From contig JAZKJV010000086.1 of NCBI GenBank assembly GCA_037367405.1, positions 2,465,001-2,529,000 on the forward strand: DNA of 64,000 nucleotides, written 5' to 3'. The notes beneath the pieces are model-generated. The model made no database searches and was not told the DNA's origin. It saw nothing but the letters and a program-made list of their open reading frames with translations. Positions within the stretch are counted from its first letter, which is position 1. Every line of letters begins with the position of its first letter. Source of the DNA: Ottelia alismoides. Its lineage: Eukaryota > Streptophyta > Magnoliopsida > Alismatales > Hydrocharitaceae. Positions 33,786-43,657 of the stretch are shown here, one piece after another. The translations under genes and the position numbers were made by a program.

Positions 33786-35844
33786 TATTCTCATTGTGTG
33801 TAAAGAAGAGCAAAGGGGTTCCCTTCTATTTATAATATTTTGGGATCCATGGATCACAATCCATGGGCAACACAAATCCAATGGCTCTCATTGATTTGTG
33901 TTTCTTTTAATGGCTAAGATTTGTGTTGGTAAAAACCAACAACAATTAATTTAATTTAGATCAAATCTATATTGATAAATCAATATAAATCAATCTCAAA
34001 TTAAATCAAACAAATATGGAGATAATGGGAAAGAGAAAGTGCCTCCTTCCATATACATAAAGTGGACGACCACCCTTTCCTAATAGGAATAGGCGGTCCC
34101 CCCTCCTATTAATATGGAAGGAACATCTCCAATGTAATCTCCTTTGATTACATTATTCCATGTATCTCTAATTTTACAACAACAATTGTTGTAAATTATG
34201 CTACGAAACTAATTCATAATTATTTTGTGAATATTGTAATCTTGCCATTGGAAATTTATGAATCACATTCACAACCCAAAATAAAATGTAAATTACATTT
34301 TCAATTGGATTTACATTAACATTTAATTAACAAATGTAAACTACAAATAGCTCTCTCTTATATATTATAAATCATATTTATAACATATATGATTAATATG
34401 GATAGTACTATCCACATTATTCATATCCATGATAATTAAATCGCATATAATCATCTTGGATCTCTATTCTCATGTTTCCAAATAATATGAATCACATTTA
34501 CATTATTCACATTTTTTTATAATTAAATCATATTTAATTATCTTAGATAACTCTCTTTATAATATGAATCGAATTCATATTAATCATGATAATCACATTT
34601 AATTATCTATTTTCTCAATGCTCGGATACTTATATCAACAATGAAATTATCCTGAACCCTTTCAAGGATAATGTGCTTTCTCTGCGGATACTTGGAGATA
34701 AGGACAAGGCGATTGTATTGTTCCACGTATAGTGATTTGGATATTGAGATCATATCTCAAATCCAGATCGTGGGCCTCCCATAGATGCTTGATTAAATAA
34801 AGATCGCAAATATAATCTTCTCATTGCGTCTGAATCACATTCAGATTAATGTCCAACATTTGGAAAAAGATCAGATTACTTCTCTACTGAGAGGGGTCAC
34901 TAAAATCCAGACCTGTTTCATCACTCCCTGGGAATGGAAGCGTCATGGTTATACAATCGTTTATGATCACGTCACCCTCAGGTATTCCCAATACTTGTAC
35001 ATCCTGCATACTGGAAGACTCAGAATAAACCCGAGGTATTAAATCAACTTCATACTATCTACTTCAGGGTTTTATCAGTAAGTTTCTCATTTGATCATTG
35101 GGAGTCGGTATCGATCATTTACTTTCTAAAAGCATATATTATACCTAGGTCTTGATCATATGCTTTCCAAAGGTATATATCAAACCTACAAATTCAGTCA
35201 AGCTTTCAAAGCGAGACGACCGTGCACGGAATTTGATTCTTCCCAATATCTCATGAGTGAGCTCATGCCTTCCCGTTCAGTAAATGAACCTGTATGATCC
35301 CTTTGAGAGATCGTATTACTCATATGCCCTTATATGCACACCAGTGCGCCGGTGTATAGACCTTGGTTAGGTCATCAACCTATTGGTCTGCCAAATGTAC
35401 ATATTCAGACATATAGTAACACATTTGTCTCCGGTCAGAGGATGCGTGTATCGTGACAGCATACGATATAGGATTTTGGTTATCTCGATCTCGTTAGGTC
35501 AACTCTTTGACCTAACTAATCTGACACCTCCGAATCTCTATTCCTAACTAATTGAGAAAGAATTGCCATCTCCTACTCAGGCTAGAGATCATCTCTTAAC
35601 AATCATTTGACGGTGCTTGATGAGTCCTTAATCTAACCCTTTAGATATTCATCCAAGCACCAGCCTCTATGATTCAATTATTGAATCAACAGCTGTATGA
35701 TTATTAAGATGACCATGGTATATAACCCTAATTGTACTAAGGGACCTATTATGCAAATTATTTATTCTTTATTTCAGATCAGGGAGTGATATTCGCAATA
35801 ACATTTATTGCATAATGGCTCGCCGTGGGCTCGCATGTCCAACA
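33235..35844 (-). mobile_element. Solo LTR of the Copia-A/B family (2.6 kb)
   Basis: Starts TGAAGGATATGG and ends TGTCCAACA. Block order is that of the Copia-B LTR: (GA)n at 33747-33781, TATA region at 33820-33835 on the minus strand, then the CCTGCATACTGGAAGAC and GGCTCGCATGTCCAACA blocks. Flanks GTGAC (33230-33234) and GTGGC (35845-35849) fit a 5-bp target duplication with one transition. No internal sequence follows on either side, so it most likely arose by recombination between the two LTRs of one insertion. ORFs inside are chance. Confidence 0.85.
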
Positions 35845-35849
35845 GTGGC

Positions 35850-36038
35850 ATCCATATTTATATCTATGTTGACATGAATCCTAATACAAATGTCAAAATA
35901 TGTAGAAAACGAATGCACATTCGGATTGAATACGGATATTACCCTTTCAATTTGTTTCCCTACACCCAAAAGCATTTTATAATCATTTTTCTAAGCATTT
36001 TTATTTGATGTTCAATTATAAATCATACGCCCAAGTAT
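35850..36038. other. Short spacer, no gene seen
   Basis: AT-rich sequence between the solo LTR and the MITE, containing the possible hAT-type end mentioned for 32647-33234. Confidence 0.4.
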
Positions 36039-36048
36039 TTCAAAATAT

Positions 36049-36415
36049 ATGTGGTTGCCCCCTAGGGGCAGCCAACATGACTGCCCCCACCTTATTTTTG
36101 CAATTTTTTATTTTTTGAAAAATATCACCATGTGTATTCACCTCTATATCCCTCCTATATGTCATTCAAATTTCGTCAGAAACAAAGACTCCTATGACCT
36201 CCATCCAGATAGTCAATTTTTAACGGTAACATGATTTTTTAAATCGACGCCATTTCGATGAAGGTCGTAAGAGTCTCAGTTTCTGACGAAATTCGAATGA
36301 CATATAGGAGGGATATAGGGATGAATATATATATGGTGATATTTTTCAAAAAAAATAAAAAAATTGACGAAAAATGGGGCGAGGGCAGCCATCTTGGGGC
36401 AGCCCCATTTTTTCC
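36049..36415. mobile_element. Fold-back MITE (367 bp), MULE-like
   Basis: Almost the whole element is a palindrome. The left half with ATCACCATGTGTATTCA, TATATCCCTCCTATATGTC and TTTCGTCAGAAAC returns inverted on the right as GTTTCTGACGAAAT, GACATATAGGAGGGATATA and TGGTGATATTTTT. The outer ends are GC-rich (GGGGCAGCC and GGCAGCCATCTTGGGGC). The sequence TTCAAAATAT flanks both sides (36039-36048, 36416-36425), a 9-10 bp duplication as made by Mutator-like transposases. Direct similarity extends further into the edges (GTGGTTGCC / GTGGTTACC), so the exact ends are uncertain. Two ORFs within are only arms of the palindrome. Confidence 0.75.
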
Positions 36416-36425
36416 TTCAAAATAT

Positions 36426-37564
36426 TGTGGTTACCATTCACAACAATAAAATGTGTTCATAGTTACAACTTTTTTAATCAACACTATAAATATATGTTAA
36501 ACATATATCAATTAATATTATCTGTTGTGGGATCACATTTTATACAAAATTGCAACGAATAAACATCTGTCACTATACAGCTAGTGACAGTTTATATAGT
36601 AACGATTATATGTTATCCTAGTCATCAGAATTTATATCAATTGTTGCTATTTTCTAGCACCAATTAGTAGAAATGTTGCTGATAAAGGAAATAGATTATC
36701 ATTGCTATATGAATGGTCACCAGCATTATAGCTTTACCATTCGTTGGGAAGCCTTGTATAAATGTGATTTTGCTTTAAATAATATTTGTTGTTTATATCT
36801 GATAACGGATGATATACCAATGGATTTCAAAGTGTGCCTCACTGTAAACACATTTCACTGTGGGGATTTAATCATATAAATTAATTATTTGCTTCTAAGA
36901 AATTTCTATTTGTAAATACAAGGATTCCGTCCTTAACATCAGATGATTTTCATTTTAAAGGGTGACAATTACCATTGATGAAACTAGATATGGTACATAC
37001 AAGTGCGGATGATAGATGTTTTTTTGTAACATACAAAAAATGCCTTCTTATCTAGGAATTTATGATTCAAAATCAATCTCTCCAAATTGCGATACAGTAG
37101 GTTATGCTTACCATATGCGTACACCAATAATGAAGGGTGGACAATTTGGGTTTTACATTTACTCCAAAAGCGGCACAAATCGGAGTATCCCATTGATTTT
37201 CGCAGGGAAGCTCGTTACTTCTGATGGTGCCCAGTATTTGTATATGTGCCAACTGGTGCGCAGATGCGATTTTAATTTGTTTTCTTGGAGGTCACTGACT
37301 GCTGTTTGTATACACAACTGGTGAGCAACTACCACTCCAGCCTGCGTCGTCCAGACTTAATCTTTGGTTGCGGCATACCGCTCCCTACTAACCCAGACTC
37401 AAGGGGATACTACTATCATCGTCCTGTCACTGCTTTGACCTGTTCATTTTTGGCTGCCACCTTTTCTGGTCCCAAACTCACCAGGTTGAGAAGCTAACTT
37501 GGCCGATGTCTTTTGTTGCTGCATACCACACACTACTATCATTGTCCTGCGACTGCATTGACCT
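36426..37564. other. Noncoding stretch next to the PPR gene, with a local repeat
   Basis: No recognisable gene. ORF 37016-37324 (plus, 102 residues) has no family features. At 37370-37590 a segment with CTACTATCATYGTCCTG, GACCTGTTYATTTTT and GCTGCCACC occurs twice about 120 bases apart, so it is an imperfect tandem duplication. Part of this is likely the transcribed 3' end of the PPR gene: a minus-strand AATAAA-type signal is possible at 37564-37570. Confidence 0.4.
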
Positions 37565-37756
37565 GTTTATTTTTCGCTGCCACCATTTGTACTGCTTTCC
37601 TCCTGGTTTTTGACCAAATAAAGTCGAGGATAACTATCGACTTCATGATCATCTATTAAGCAGCTAAAGAGTAGGCTCCAATGATCAAACTGCCAAACGA
37701 TAGTTCTAGCATGTCCCACAGGCTTATAGGCATAATCAATCTTGCACATACTTGCT

Positions 37757-38693
37757 CTAGACATCTGCATCATCTTTTCTACCCAGCATGTGCAACCAGA
37801 TTCTGTAAAGTTCTGAATGGATCTCACTAGTATGTGGGTGAGATATGTCTCCTCCCAAAAACAAATGCACGGCATCCCCTATCTCTATCCAGCTGTGCCC
37901 TTGTTGTTTTTGAATTCCTTGTTCTCTCATCAGCGTCCTCACCCTAGCAACTTCTCTCCACATACCTGCCGCAGCATATATATTTGACAACATGACATAG
38001 ACACCTGAGTTTTGAGGGTCCAGCTCCAACAACTTCCTAGCAGCCAGCTCTCCGAGTTCCACGTTGGCGTGCATGCGACAAGCCCCAAGTAAGGCTCCCC
38101 AAATGGCAGGGTCAGGTTCAAATGGCATTGTCTTTATTGTATGGTGAGCCTTTTCCAATTTCCCTGCCCGACGTAGTATATCTACAAGGCAGGAGAAATG
38201 CTCGGGACTAGGAGACAACAAGTGGTCATTAATCATTGCATCGAACAAGGCCAAGCTCTCATCCACCATCCCCACATGACCGCATGCAGACAATACGCTG
38301 AGGAAAGTGATGCCATCTGGTTCTACGCCTTCTTTGATCATGCTGTGAAACATATCTAGAGCTTTTGTGTGATTGCCATGTTGGGCATATGCTGCAATGA
38401 TCGTATTCCATGAAACCTGGTTGGGCTGTGAATTCTTAAAGATCTTGACAGAGTCAAGAATGCTACCACATTTGCTGTACATAGACATCAAAGCATTACA
38501 GAGAGAAATATTTGAATCGAGCCTTATCTTAATGGCAAGGGCATGAATTTGCTTTCCGCTTTGTAATGATGTGAGGACAGAACAAGCTGTGAGAGCTCCA
38601 AGGAGTGTTGAGTGATCAGGTTGTACCCCAAAAGCGAGCATATTACTCAGTAACTTCAATGCATCTTCACCATATTCATTATGAGCATATCCT
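37757..38693 (-). CDS. PLS-class PPR protein, 3' exon (E/E+ type)
   Basis: The minus-strand frame encodes about 311 residues of a pentatricopeptide-repeat protein. PPR proteins of this class bind organelle RNA, usually for editing in chloroplasts or mitochondria. The frame has L/S/P repeats (GYAHNEYGEDALKLLSNML, NALMSMYSKCGSILDSVKIF, VSWNTIIAAYAQHGNHTKAL, PDGITFLSVLSACGHVGMVDE, HFSCLVDILRRAGKLEKA) followed by E and E+ motifs (WGALLGACRMHANVELGE, SGVYVMLSNIYAAAGMW, GHSWIEIGDAVHLFLGGD). No DYW domain follows; it ends in GRKDDADV and a stop. The ORF nominally starts at 38731, but a splice acceptor (TTTACAG, ending at 38692) precedes GATATGCTC. That gives the expected ISGYAH-type join if the previous exon ends in G, so the true 5' exons are upstream and not found. 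The only plausible host gene here and free of stops, so likely under past selection. Confidence 0.88.
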
Positions 38694-38702
38694 GTAAATG
38701 GT
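38692..38702 (-). other. Predicted splice acceptor of the PPR exon
   Basis: The minus strand reads ACCATTTACAG followed by GATATGCTC. The ORF upstream of this point (LRSLPFTG) does not resemble a PPR repeat, whereas sequence right after it does. This is why I place the exon edge here and not at the ATG at 38731. Confidence 0.6.
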
Positions 38703-39269
38703 AAAGATCTTAAGTAACTGAAAGCATTCAATTCATGTAATAAATATATGCATGATATTAGAAAGGATATTAGTAATTATTTTGCTCGTGTTGCATACTT
38801 CAGTGTTTCTTTAAACTCTGTTCACCTATTTCATATAATCTAAACAATTTTTTACTTGGCCCTCCTTGACCCTCCAGTTATTCATCCATAGACCCTAAAA
38901 ACCAAGAAATATTGTTCTTCTCATTGATTAATTAACAGTTAACTAGTTATGCACATCGACTATTCACATTTTACCCTAGTTGTGCATCTTATCATCTCGT
39001 TAGCCCGTAATTGACAACCTACTACTGAGCAAAAGCTGCTACATGCAATGTAGACATCATGGTCGTTCTCATTTTCACTTCACAATCATCAATCTTGTCA
39101 AGTATGCACATCTCAACTTCAATTATGAATATTATGAGAACATCACGTGAACATTACCAATTAAAACAGTATAGTTCATCACCGATAGATTTCTGTTAAT
39201 AAGGCAGAATTATAGGTTCCCAAGTGACAGATGGTTCTAAATAAGATGGTCAGACATCACATTTTTCTA
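38703..39269 (-). other. Presumed intron or 5' flank of the PPR gene
   Basis: AT-rich sequence without PPR-like codons on the minus strand. I looked for an upstream PPR exon up to the LINE and saw none. Confidence 0.45.
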
Positions 39270-40132
39270 AGAGGAAAAGAATGTGTGGGCCCAAGGTGGG
39301 GCACACCCACTGCGATTATATTAATATCCTAAAAAAAGATTACAAGGAAAATGTCTCAAATACAACCTTGGCATGCTTGATCACATTCTCTGCAAAATAT
39401 CAACCCGGCTTGAAGATCGCATCATTGCATAGAAGCCAAATCTACCCACAAAACATAATACTCGTGATATCCATCCAAGACAGCACCACACTCCAATTCT
39501 TTCTAGAAGGTTTAGGAGAAGATGTGATCTACTTCCTCCGTAGCATCCCCAAAGGCAAGAAACGCCATTGTTCTGTAGGATGTTGGCTTTGCATACATTT
39601 ATCATCAGACAGTCTATTTTAAGCAACCAAAGGTAGACCTTCACATGCAACAACAAATTGGAGCTCCAGATTAATTTGTTATCCTGGGAGTCATCCGAGG
39701 GCTCAAATATCAAGGGAGGAGTGAGAGCCCTGTAAGCTTTCTTCACCGAGTACAAGCCTTCACCCCAAGCCTAAGAGTCAGCACCATCAGATGGGCCCTC
39801 AAATTCGGCAAAAATGTCAATCAGGCAGAGGAAATCTTGTAATCTTTGTTCGGAGAACCTAGTAGTGAAATTGGGGTTCCATGTCCCTTCAGACCAAGTC
39901 TCGCTCTCAAAGATGTCCTCAATAGCAGCTAGGGTGAAAAGCCTTGGGAAGCGATTGCATAATGCTTCTTTTCTAACCCAACTGACCTTCTAAAATTTGA
40001 AAGTTTCACCACTTTCCACCCCCGGCCTTAGAAGGTTCCAGATTTCAGGAAGGACGGAGCAGATTCCTTAACAAAAGCTGGTGGTCGTTCGGATCGCTGC
40101 CACAGTCAAACTCAGACCAACCTCGTAGATAA
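39270..40132 (-). pseudogene. LINE retrotransposon C-terminal fragment (zf-RVT region)
   Basis: The minus strand encodes the tail of a plant non-LTR retrotransposon reverse transcriptase. The segment SWVRKEALCNRFPRLFTLAA (about 39930-39985) is followed by YSVKKAYRAL and the zf-RVT-like stretch KLIWSSNLLLHVKVYLWLLKIDCLMIN (ORF 39381-39755). Stops and at least one frame change are present (for example before YSVKK). The upstream LINE sequence resumes beyond Copia-D at about 43275-43345 (YGKE-stop-RSFVSD on the minus strand), showing that Copia-D split it. The poly-A end is not clear; a short T run at 39262-39266 is a candidate. Confidence 0.75.
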
Positions 40133-40274
40133 TGTTGGGAAAAATAAGAGTTGTGTTTATTCCTTGAGCCCTAGACTCTCTTATATAGGGAGAGGCATAT
40201 GGGCAAATTACATACGGAAGACAAGCAAAAGAGAAATAGATAAAAGATACAAGAACATAAAATAAAAATCTACA
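40133..40274 (-). repeat. Copia-D 3' LTR (142 bp)
   Basis: TGTTGGGAAAAATAAGAG to ATCTACA on the plus strand; TATATAAGAGAG promoter-like box on the minus strand around 40180-40195. About 6 differences plus a changed last few bases relative to 43133-43274. Confidence 0.9.
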
Positions 40275-40281
40275 CTCCCCT

Positions 40282-41240
40282 TCAAGATGGAGCATGGATA
40301 TCTATCATGCTCATCTTGGATAAGCACTTCTGGAAGGGACCCCGAAGCAAAGATTTGATAAGAATGTCTGTCATTTGGTCTCCTGAGCTGACGTGGGTTG
40401 TACAAATGAAACCTTTATGGGTCATATCACGAATATAATGGCAATCAACCTCGACATGCTTTGTCCTCTCGTGAAATACAGGGTTATTTGTAATGAATAA
40501 TGCAGCCTGATTATTGCATTTCAGCGACATGGGAAGAGGAACATTTATATGTAGATCTGTCAGAACTGCACGAACCCATACACTTCTCCACATTCTTGGG
40601 CCATAGCTCTATACTCTGATTCAGCATTGGATCTCGCAAATACTATTTGTTTTTTACTCTTCCATGAGACAAGTGACTCCCCAACAAATATAGCAAAGCC
40701 TGATGCAGACTTCCTATCATGTGGGCACCCTGCATAAACTGCATCTGCACATGTTGAGATATTAATAGTGCCCTCCTTCCTAAATAGCAACCCTGCACCT
40801 GGAGATGACTTAAGATGCCTTAGTATCATATGTATAGCATCCATATGTACCTGACAAGGTTGCTCCATGAACTGGAGCACTTTACTTACTGCAAATGAAA
40901 TATCTGGTCTAATAATAGTAATATAAAGAAGCCTCCCTACTAGTTCCCTGTATCTCCTCCTGTCAACCTCCTCAGTATCATCATCATGCATCTTCATGCT
41001 TGGATCCATGGGTGTAGACGCAGGTTGACATCCAAGCATACTTGTGTCACTTAGCAAGTCAGTGACATATTTTCTCTGAGACATCACAAGTCCTTGTTCA
41101 TTTCTAGCGAACTCCAATCCCAAGAAGTATCTAAGTACTCCCAGATCCTTGGTAACAAATTCTTGGCCCAAGAATTCTTTTGCTCTTTTTGTTCCCTGCA
41201 TATCATCTCCTGTAATAAGTATGTCATCAACATACACCAT
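40282..41240 (-). pseudogene. Copia-D RT C-terminal part and RNase H
   Basis: Frame 40560-41240 starts at the catalytic MVYVDDILITG motif and runs through DLGVLRYFLGLEFAR, the PDISFAVS block and RNase H residues (CADAVYAGC, KSASGFAIF, SWKSKK, SNAESEYRAMA). A one-base frameshift near 40570-40580 shifts the last RNase H part to frame 40282-40593, which contains the NPVFHERTKHVEVDCHYIRD block. Both catalytic aspartates of the YVDD motif are present. Confidence 0.88.
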
Positions 41241-41309
41241 AATGACAGTCGTAACTCTGGATGTCCTCTGTACAAAGAGAGAATGATCTGCATTCGACCT
41301 TTTGAACCC

Positions 41310-41939
41310 TTACTTCTCAAGCAAATCTGAGAGCTTCTGGAACCAAGCTCCCGGGCTCTGCCTTAGGCCATAGATTGCCTTATGAAGTATGCATGCATGT
41401 ACACACTCCCCCTCAGTAGTAAACCCAGGTGGTTGCTGCATGTAAACTTCCTCCTGAAGATCGCCATATAAAAAAGTATTTTTGACATCCAATTGAAACA
41501 AGGGTCAATCTTGAATCACGACAACAGATAAAAGAATCTGTAAGGTGAAATGACGAGCAACAGGAGAAAACGTGTCAAGGTAATCTATCCCATATGTCTG
41601 AGTAAAACCACGAGCAACTAGTCGAGCCTTGTACCTATCAATACTGCCATCTACATTTTGCTTCACTGTAAAAACCAACTTGCAACTCACAGTAGATGCC
41701 CCAGTAGGGGCTGGGACAAGGCTCCAAGTACCTCTCGATTGAAGGGCAACCATCTCTTTCTCCATAGCCAGACGCCATCTACTATCAGCTAACGCCTCCT
41801 GATAAGTCCGTGGAATGGTAGTAGCTGATACAACCACTACAAACCTCATGAAGTCTCTTGTCAGACGCTCAAAGGTAACATGAGAGGCAATCGGATGTGC
41901 ATCACATGACCTCTTTTGCTTCCGTAGCGCAATAGGCAA
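41310..41939 (-). pseudogene. Copia-D RT N-terminal part
   Basis: One reading frame with two stops. It holds the KQKRSC linker, the RWRLAMEKEMVALQSRGTW block, YKARLVARGFTQTYGIDYLDTF, and DVKNTFLYGDLQEEVYMQQPPGF. A TGA at 41505-41507 replaces a tryptophan, and a TAA at 41310-41312 replaces a glutamine relative to Copia-F. Upstream, at 41940-42010, remains of the proline-poor post-integrase linker are seen just before the deletion joint. Confidence 0.88.
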
Positions 41940-42024
41940 ATCAAGTTATGCACTAACTGTACCTCCATCCGTGCCATCCCCTACTTGCTCCAAATGAGAA
42001 ATCCCATCAATCCCATCATTAGCG

Positions 42025-42645
42025 CTAACGGGTCAATCTCCGAAAAGCCTCCTCCATGGGAGGAATGGTAGCGTCCGCCAGAATATGAGATGAAGCAGCC
42101 TCATATTGTGAGTCAAGAGAGGCTAGAAAAACACCTACCATCATGGCATTCAGATATGTCTTCAACTGCTCTGGAGTAGCTGTGAGAGGCAAGAAGCTAT
42201 GAAGCCTCTCAAACATTCCCCGCAATGCAATGTAGTGAGTATGCAGGGGTCGACCATTTTGCTTTATCGTGAAGATGTCATGCTGGAGCTGTAGGATTTT
42301 TGTCGCATTCTTGGCTTGAGAATACGTGGCAACCAGGATATCACACATGGCTTTGGCAGTGGGTTCGTGCAAGACATCGTTAGCAATGTCTGGAATTAGA
42401 GTACCAGACAACCAGACCTGAGCATAAGCGTCATCAGCCTCCCATGAGGCATACAACCATGTCTTCTCCATTGGCTCGTCCTCGGTAAGAATATGTTTCT
42501 TACCCATCGACTTCATTAGCATCATGAACTGCATGTCCCATAACTCGTAGTTGGATCCATCCATCTTCACAAAAGACGCAGGACCTCTGAAGGCGCATGT
42601 AGTGGGGATCTCTACCTTACTATCTGACATTGTGACTGGAGACAA
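42025..42645 (-). pseudogene. Copia-D gag (capsid part), open
   Basis: 206 residues starting MSPVTMSDSKVEIP, with KMDGSNYELWDMQF, the ASWEADDAYAQVWLSGT block and KILQLQHDIFTIKQNGRPLHTHY, typical of copia gag. It stays open up to the deletion joint and ends at FRRLTR without the zinc knuckle that follows in Copia-F. A capsid-only frame is thus intact in a copy that has lost integrase. Confidence 0.85.
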
Positions 42646-42659
42646 CTAGGGTTGTAGAC

Positions 42660-43120
42660 AAGATAAACTTTGGTCTACACTGACATGACGAGGTTTGGTT
42701 GCATGTGTAAACTTTACATAACCAAACCCATCAACCTGGAAGCGCGGGCGAGGGGGCCCTTATGTAGACAACGACCAAACCCTAGGGGCGATGGAACCCT
42801 AGGGATGGCGGCAACAACACAGAGACCTAGGGTGGCGCATAGGGTGGTCGAACCACAGCCGAAGGGGCGGCGCCGAGGGGTGCGCAACCGAGGGGCGGCG
42901 CCAATGGGGGTGTGCATCCGAGGGGCGGCGCGCGGAGGAGGTGCAGCCGAAGGGCGTAGGCCCGAGGGGCGGCATGTGGAGAGGCGACGCGACGAGGGGT
43001 GGCGCGTGAAGAAGGCACAGTCGAAGGACGATGCAGGGCCGAGGAGCGGCGCGTGAGCGGGGCTTGAAGATGGAGGGCTAGGTTTAGGGTTCGATACGAG
43101 AGCTCCGGTCTAGGACCGTC
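42660..43120 (-). other. Copia-D GC-rich leader with short repeats
   Basis: Leader between primer-binding site and gag. The block 42850-43060 is strongly GC-rich, built from repeated CGAGGGGCGGCG-like units (about 42862, 42890, 42922, 42964 and variants). Arg/Gly-rich ORFs in this block on both strands come from the repeats and are not genes. Confidence 0.7.
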
Positions 43121-43132
43121 GCTCTGATACCA
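43121..43132 (-). other. Primer-binding site of Copia-D
   Basis: GCTCTGATACCA on the plus strand directly abutting the 5' LTR; reads TGGTATCAGAGC with the element. Confidence 0.85.
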
Positions 43133-43274
43133 TGTTGGGAAAAATAAGAGTTGTGTTTATTCCTTGAACCCTAGACTCTCTTATATAGGGAGAGGCTTAT
43201 AGGTAAATTACATACGGTAGACAAGCAAAAGAGAAATAGATAAAAGATACAACAACATAAAATAAACTTCCAAA
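43133..43274 (-). repeat. Copia-D 5' LTR (142 bp)
   Basis: Partner of 40133-40274, same length, the last few bases diverged (ACTTCCAAA instead of AAATCTACA). Confidence 0.85.
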
Positions 43275-43345
43275 GATCATACATACAATCCGACACAAAA
43301 GACCTTCATTCCTTCCCATAATTTATATCACCAACTTCGACATCG
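43275..43345 (-). pseudogene. LINE segment upstream of Copia-D
   Basis: Continuation of the LINE reading frame beyond the Copia-D insertion (minus strand, YGKE then a stop then RSFVSDCMYD). It ends near the outer edge of the Copia-C LTR. Confidence 0.5.
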
Positions 43346-43503
43346 TGGAGAAAGATGAGAGAATGAGTGACTTATCTTATTCAAGGGGTCTAGGGTTTCT
43401 TATATAGCGTCAAACCCTAAAGAGCCAAAAAGAGAAATTACATAAATGACACTGAAGGGTTACACGACTCAATAAATATCCAAATAATAAAATAACTCTA
43501 ACA
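43346..43503 (-). repeat. Copia-C 3' LTR (outer edge approximate)
   Basis: The inner end is clear: CTCTAACA at 43496-43503 followed by the polypurine tract. The TATATAAG-like box (CTATATAAGAAACC on the minus strand) is at about 43388-43402. The outer end is guessed at TGGAGAAAGATG (43346); no partner LTR exists in the window to check it. Confidence 0.6.
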
Positions 43504-43657
43504 CTCCCCATCAAGTTGGAGTATATCTATCGATCATGCTCAACTTGGAAATCATCAACGAGATGGGTTTCTTTGGTAGAGCCTTCGTGAATAAATCTGA
43601 AAGCTGAAGATCTGTGGAGATATGAGATGTAATGATCTTTCCTCCTCGTACCGCATC

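Larger units (their letters stand above)
40133..43274 (-). mobile_element. Copia-D: copia element with protease-integrase deletion
   Basis: 3.14 kb, minus strand, LTRs 142 bp each (40133-40274 and 43133-43274), primer-binding site 43121-43132, polypurine tract (CTTGAAGGGGAG on the minus strand) at 40275-40286. It keeps gag, RT and RNase H but lacks zinc knuckle, protease and integrase. The related Copia-F is 4.85 kb. Flanks GATAA (40128-40132) and GATCA (43275-43279) are a likely 5-bp duplication with one mismatch; the surrounding sequence on both sides is LINE. Confidence 0.9.

Noticed and set aside
36049..36562. ORFs 36049-36234 and 36258-36449
   Set aside because: They are the two arms of the fold-back MITE.
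37016..37324. 102-residue plus-strand ORF near the PPR gene
   Set aside because: No recognised domain and no sign of splicing or of codon bias; overlaps the probable PPR 3' region.
38703..39269. An upstream PPR exon next to the acceptor
   Set aside because: No PPR-like codons or convincing donor site on the minus strand in this interval.
42670..43056. 128-residue Arg/Gly-rich ORF in the Copia-D leader
   Set aside because: It is generated by the GGGGCGGCG repeat and lies antisense in the leader.
43121..43132. Repeated GCTCTGATACCA motifs as regulatory sites or tRNA parts
   Set aside because: They are primer-binding site complements of LTR elements, each directly beside an LTR.
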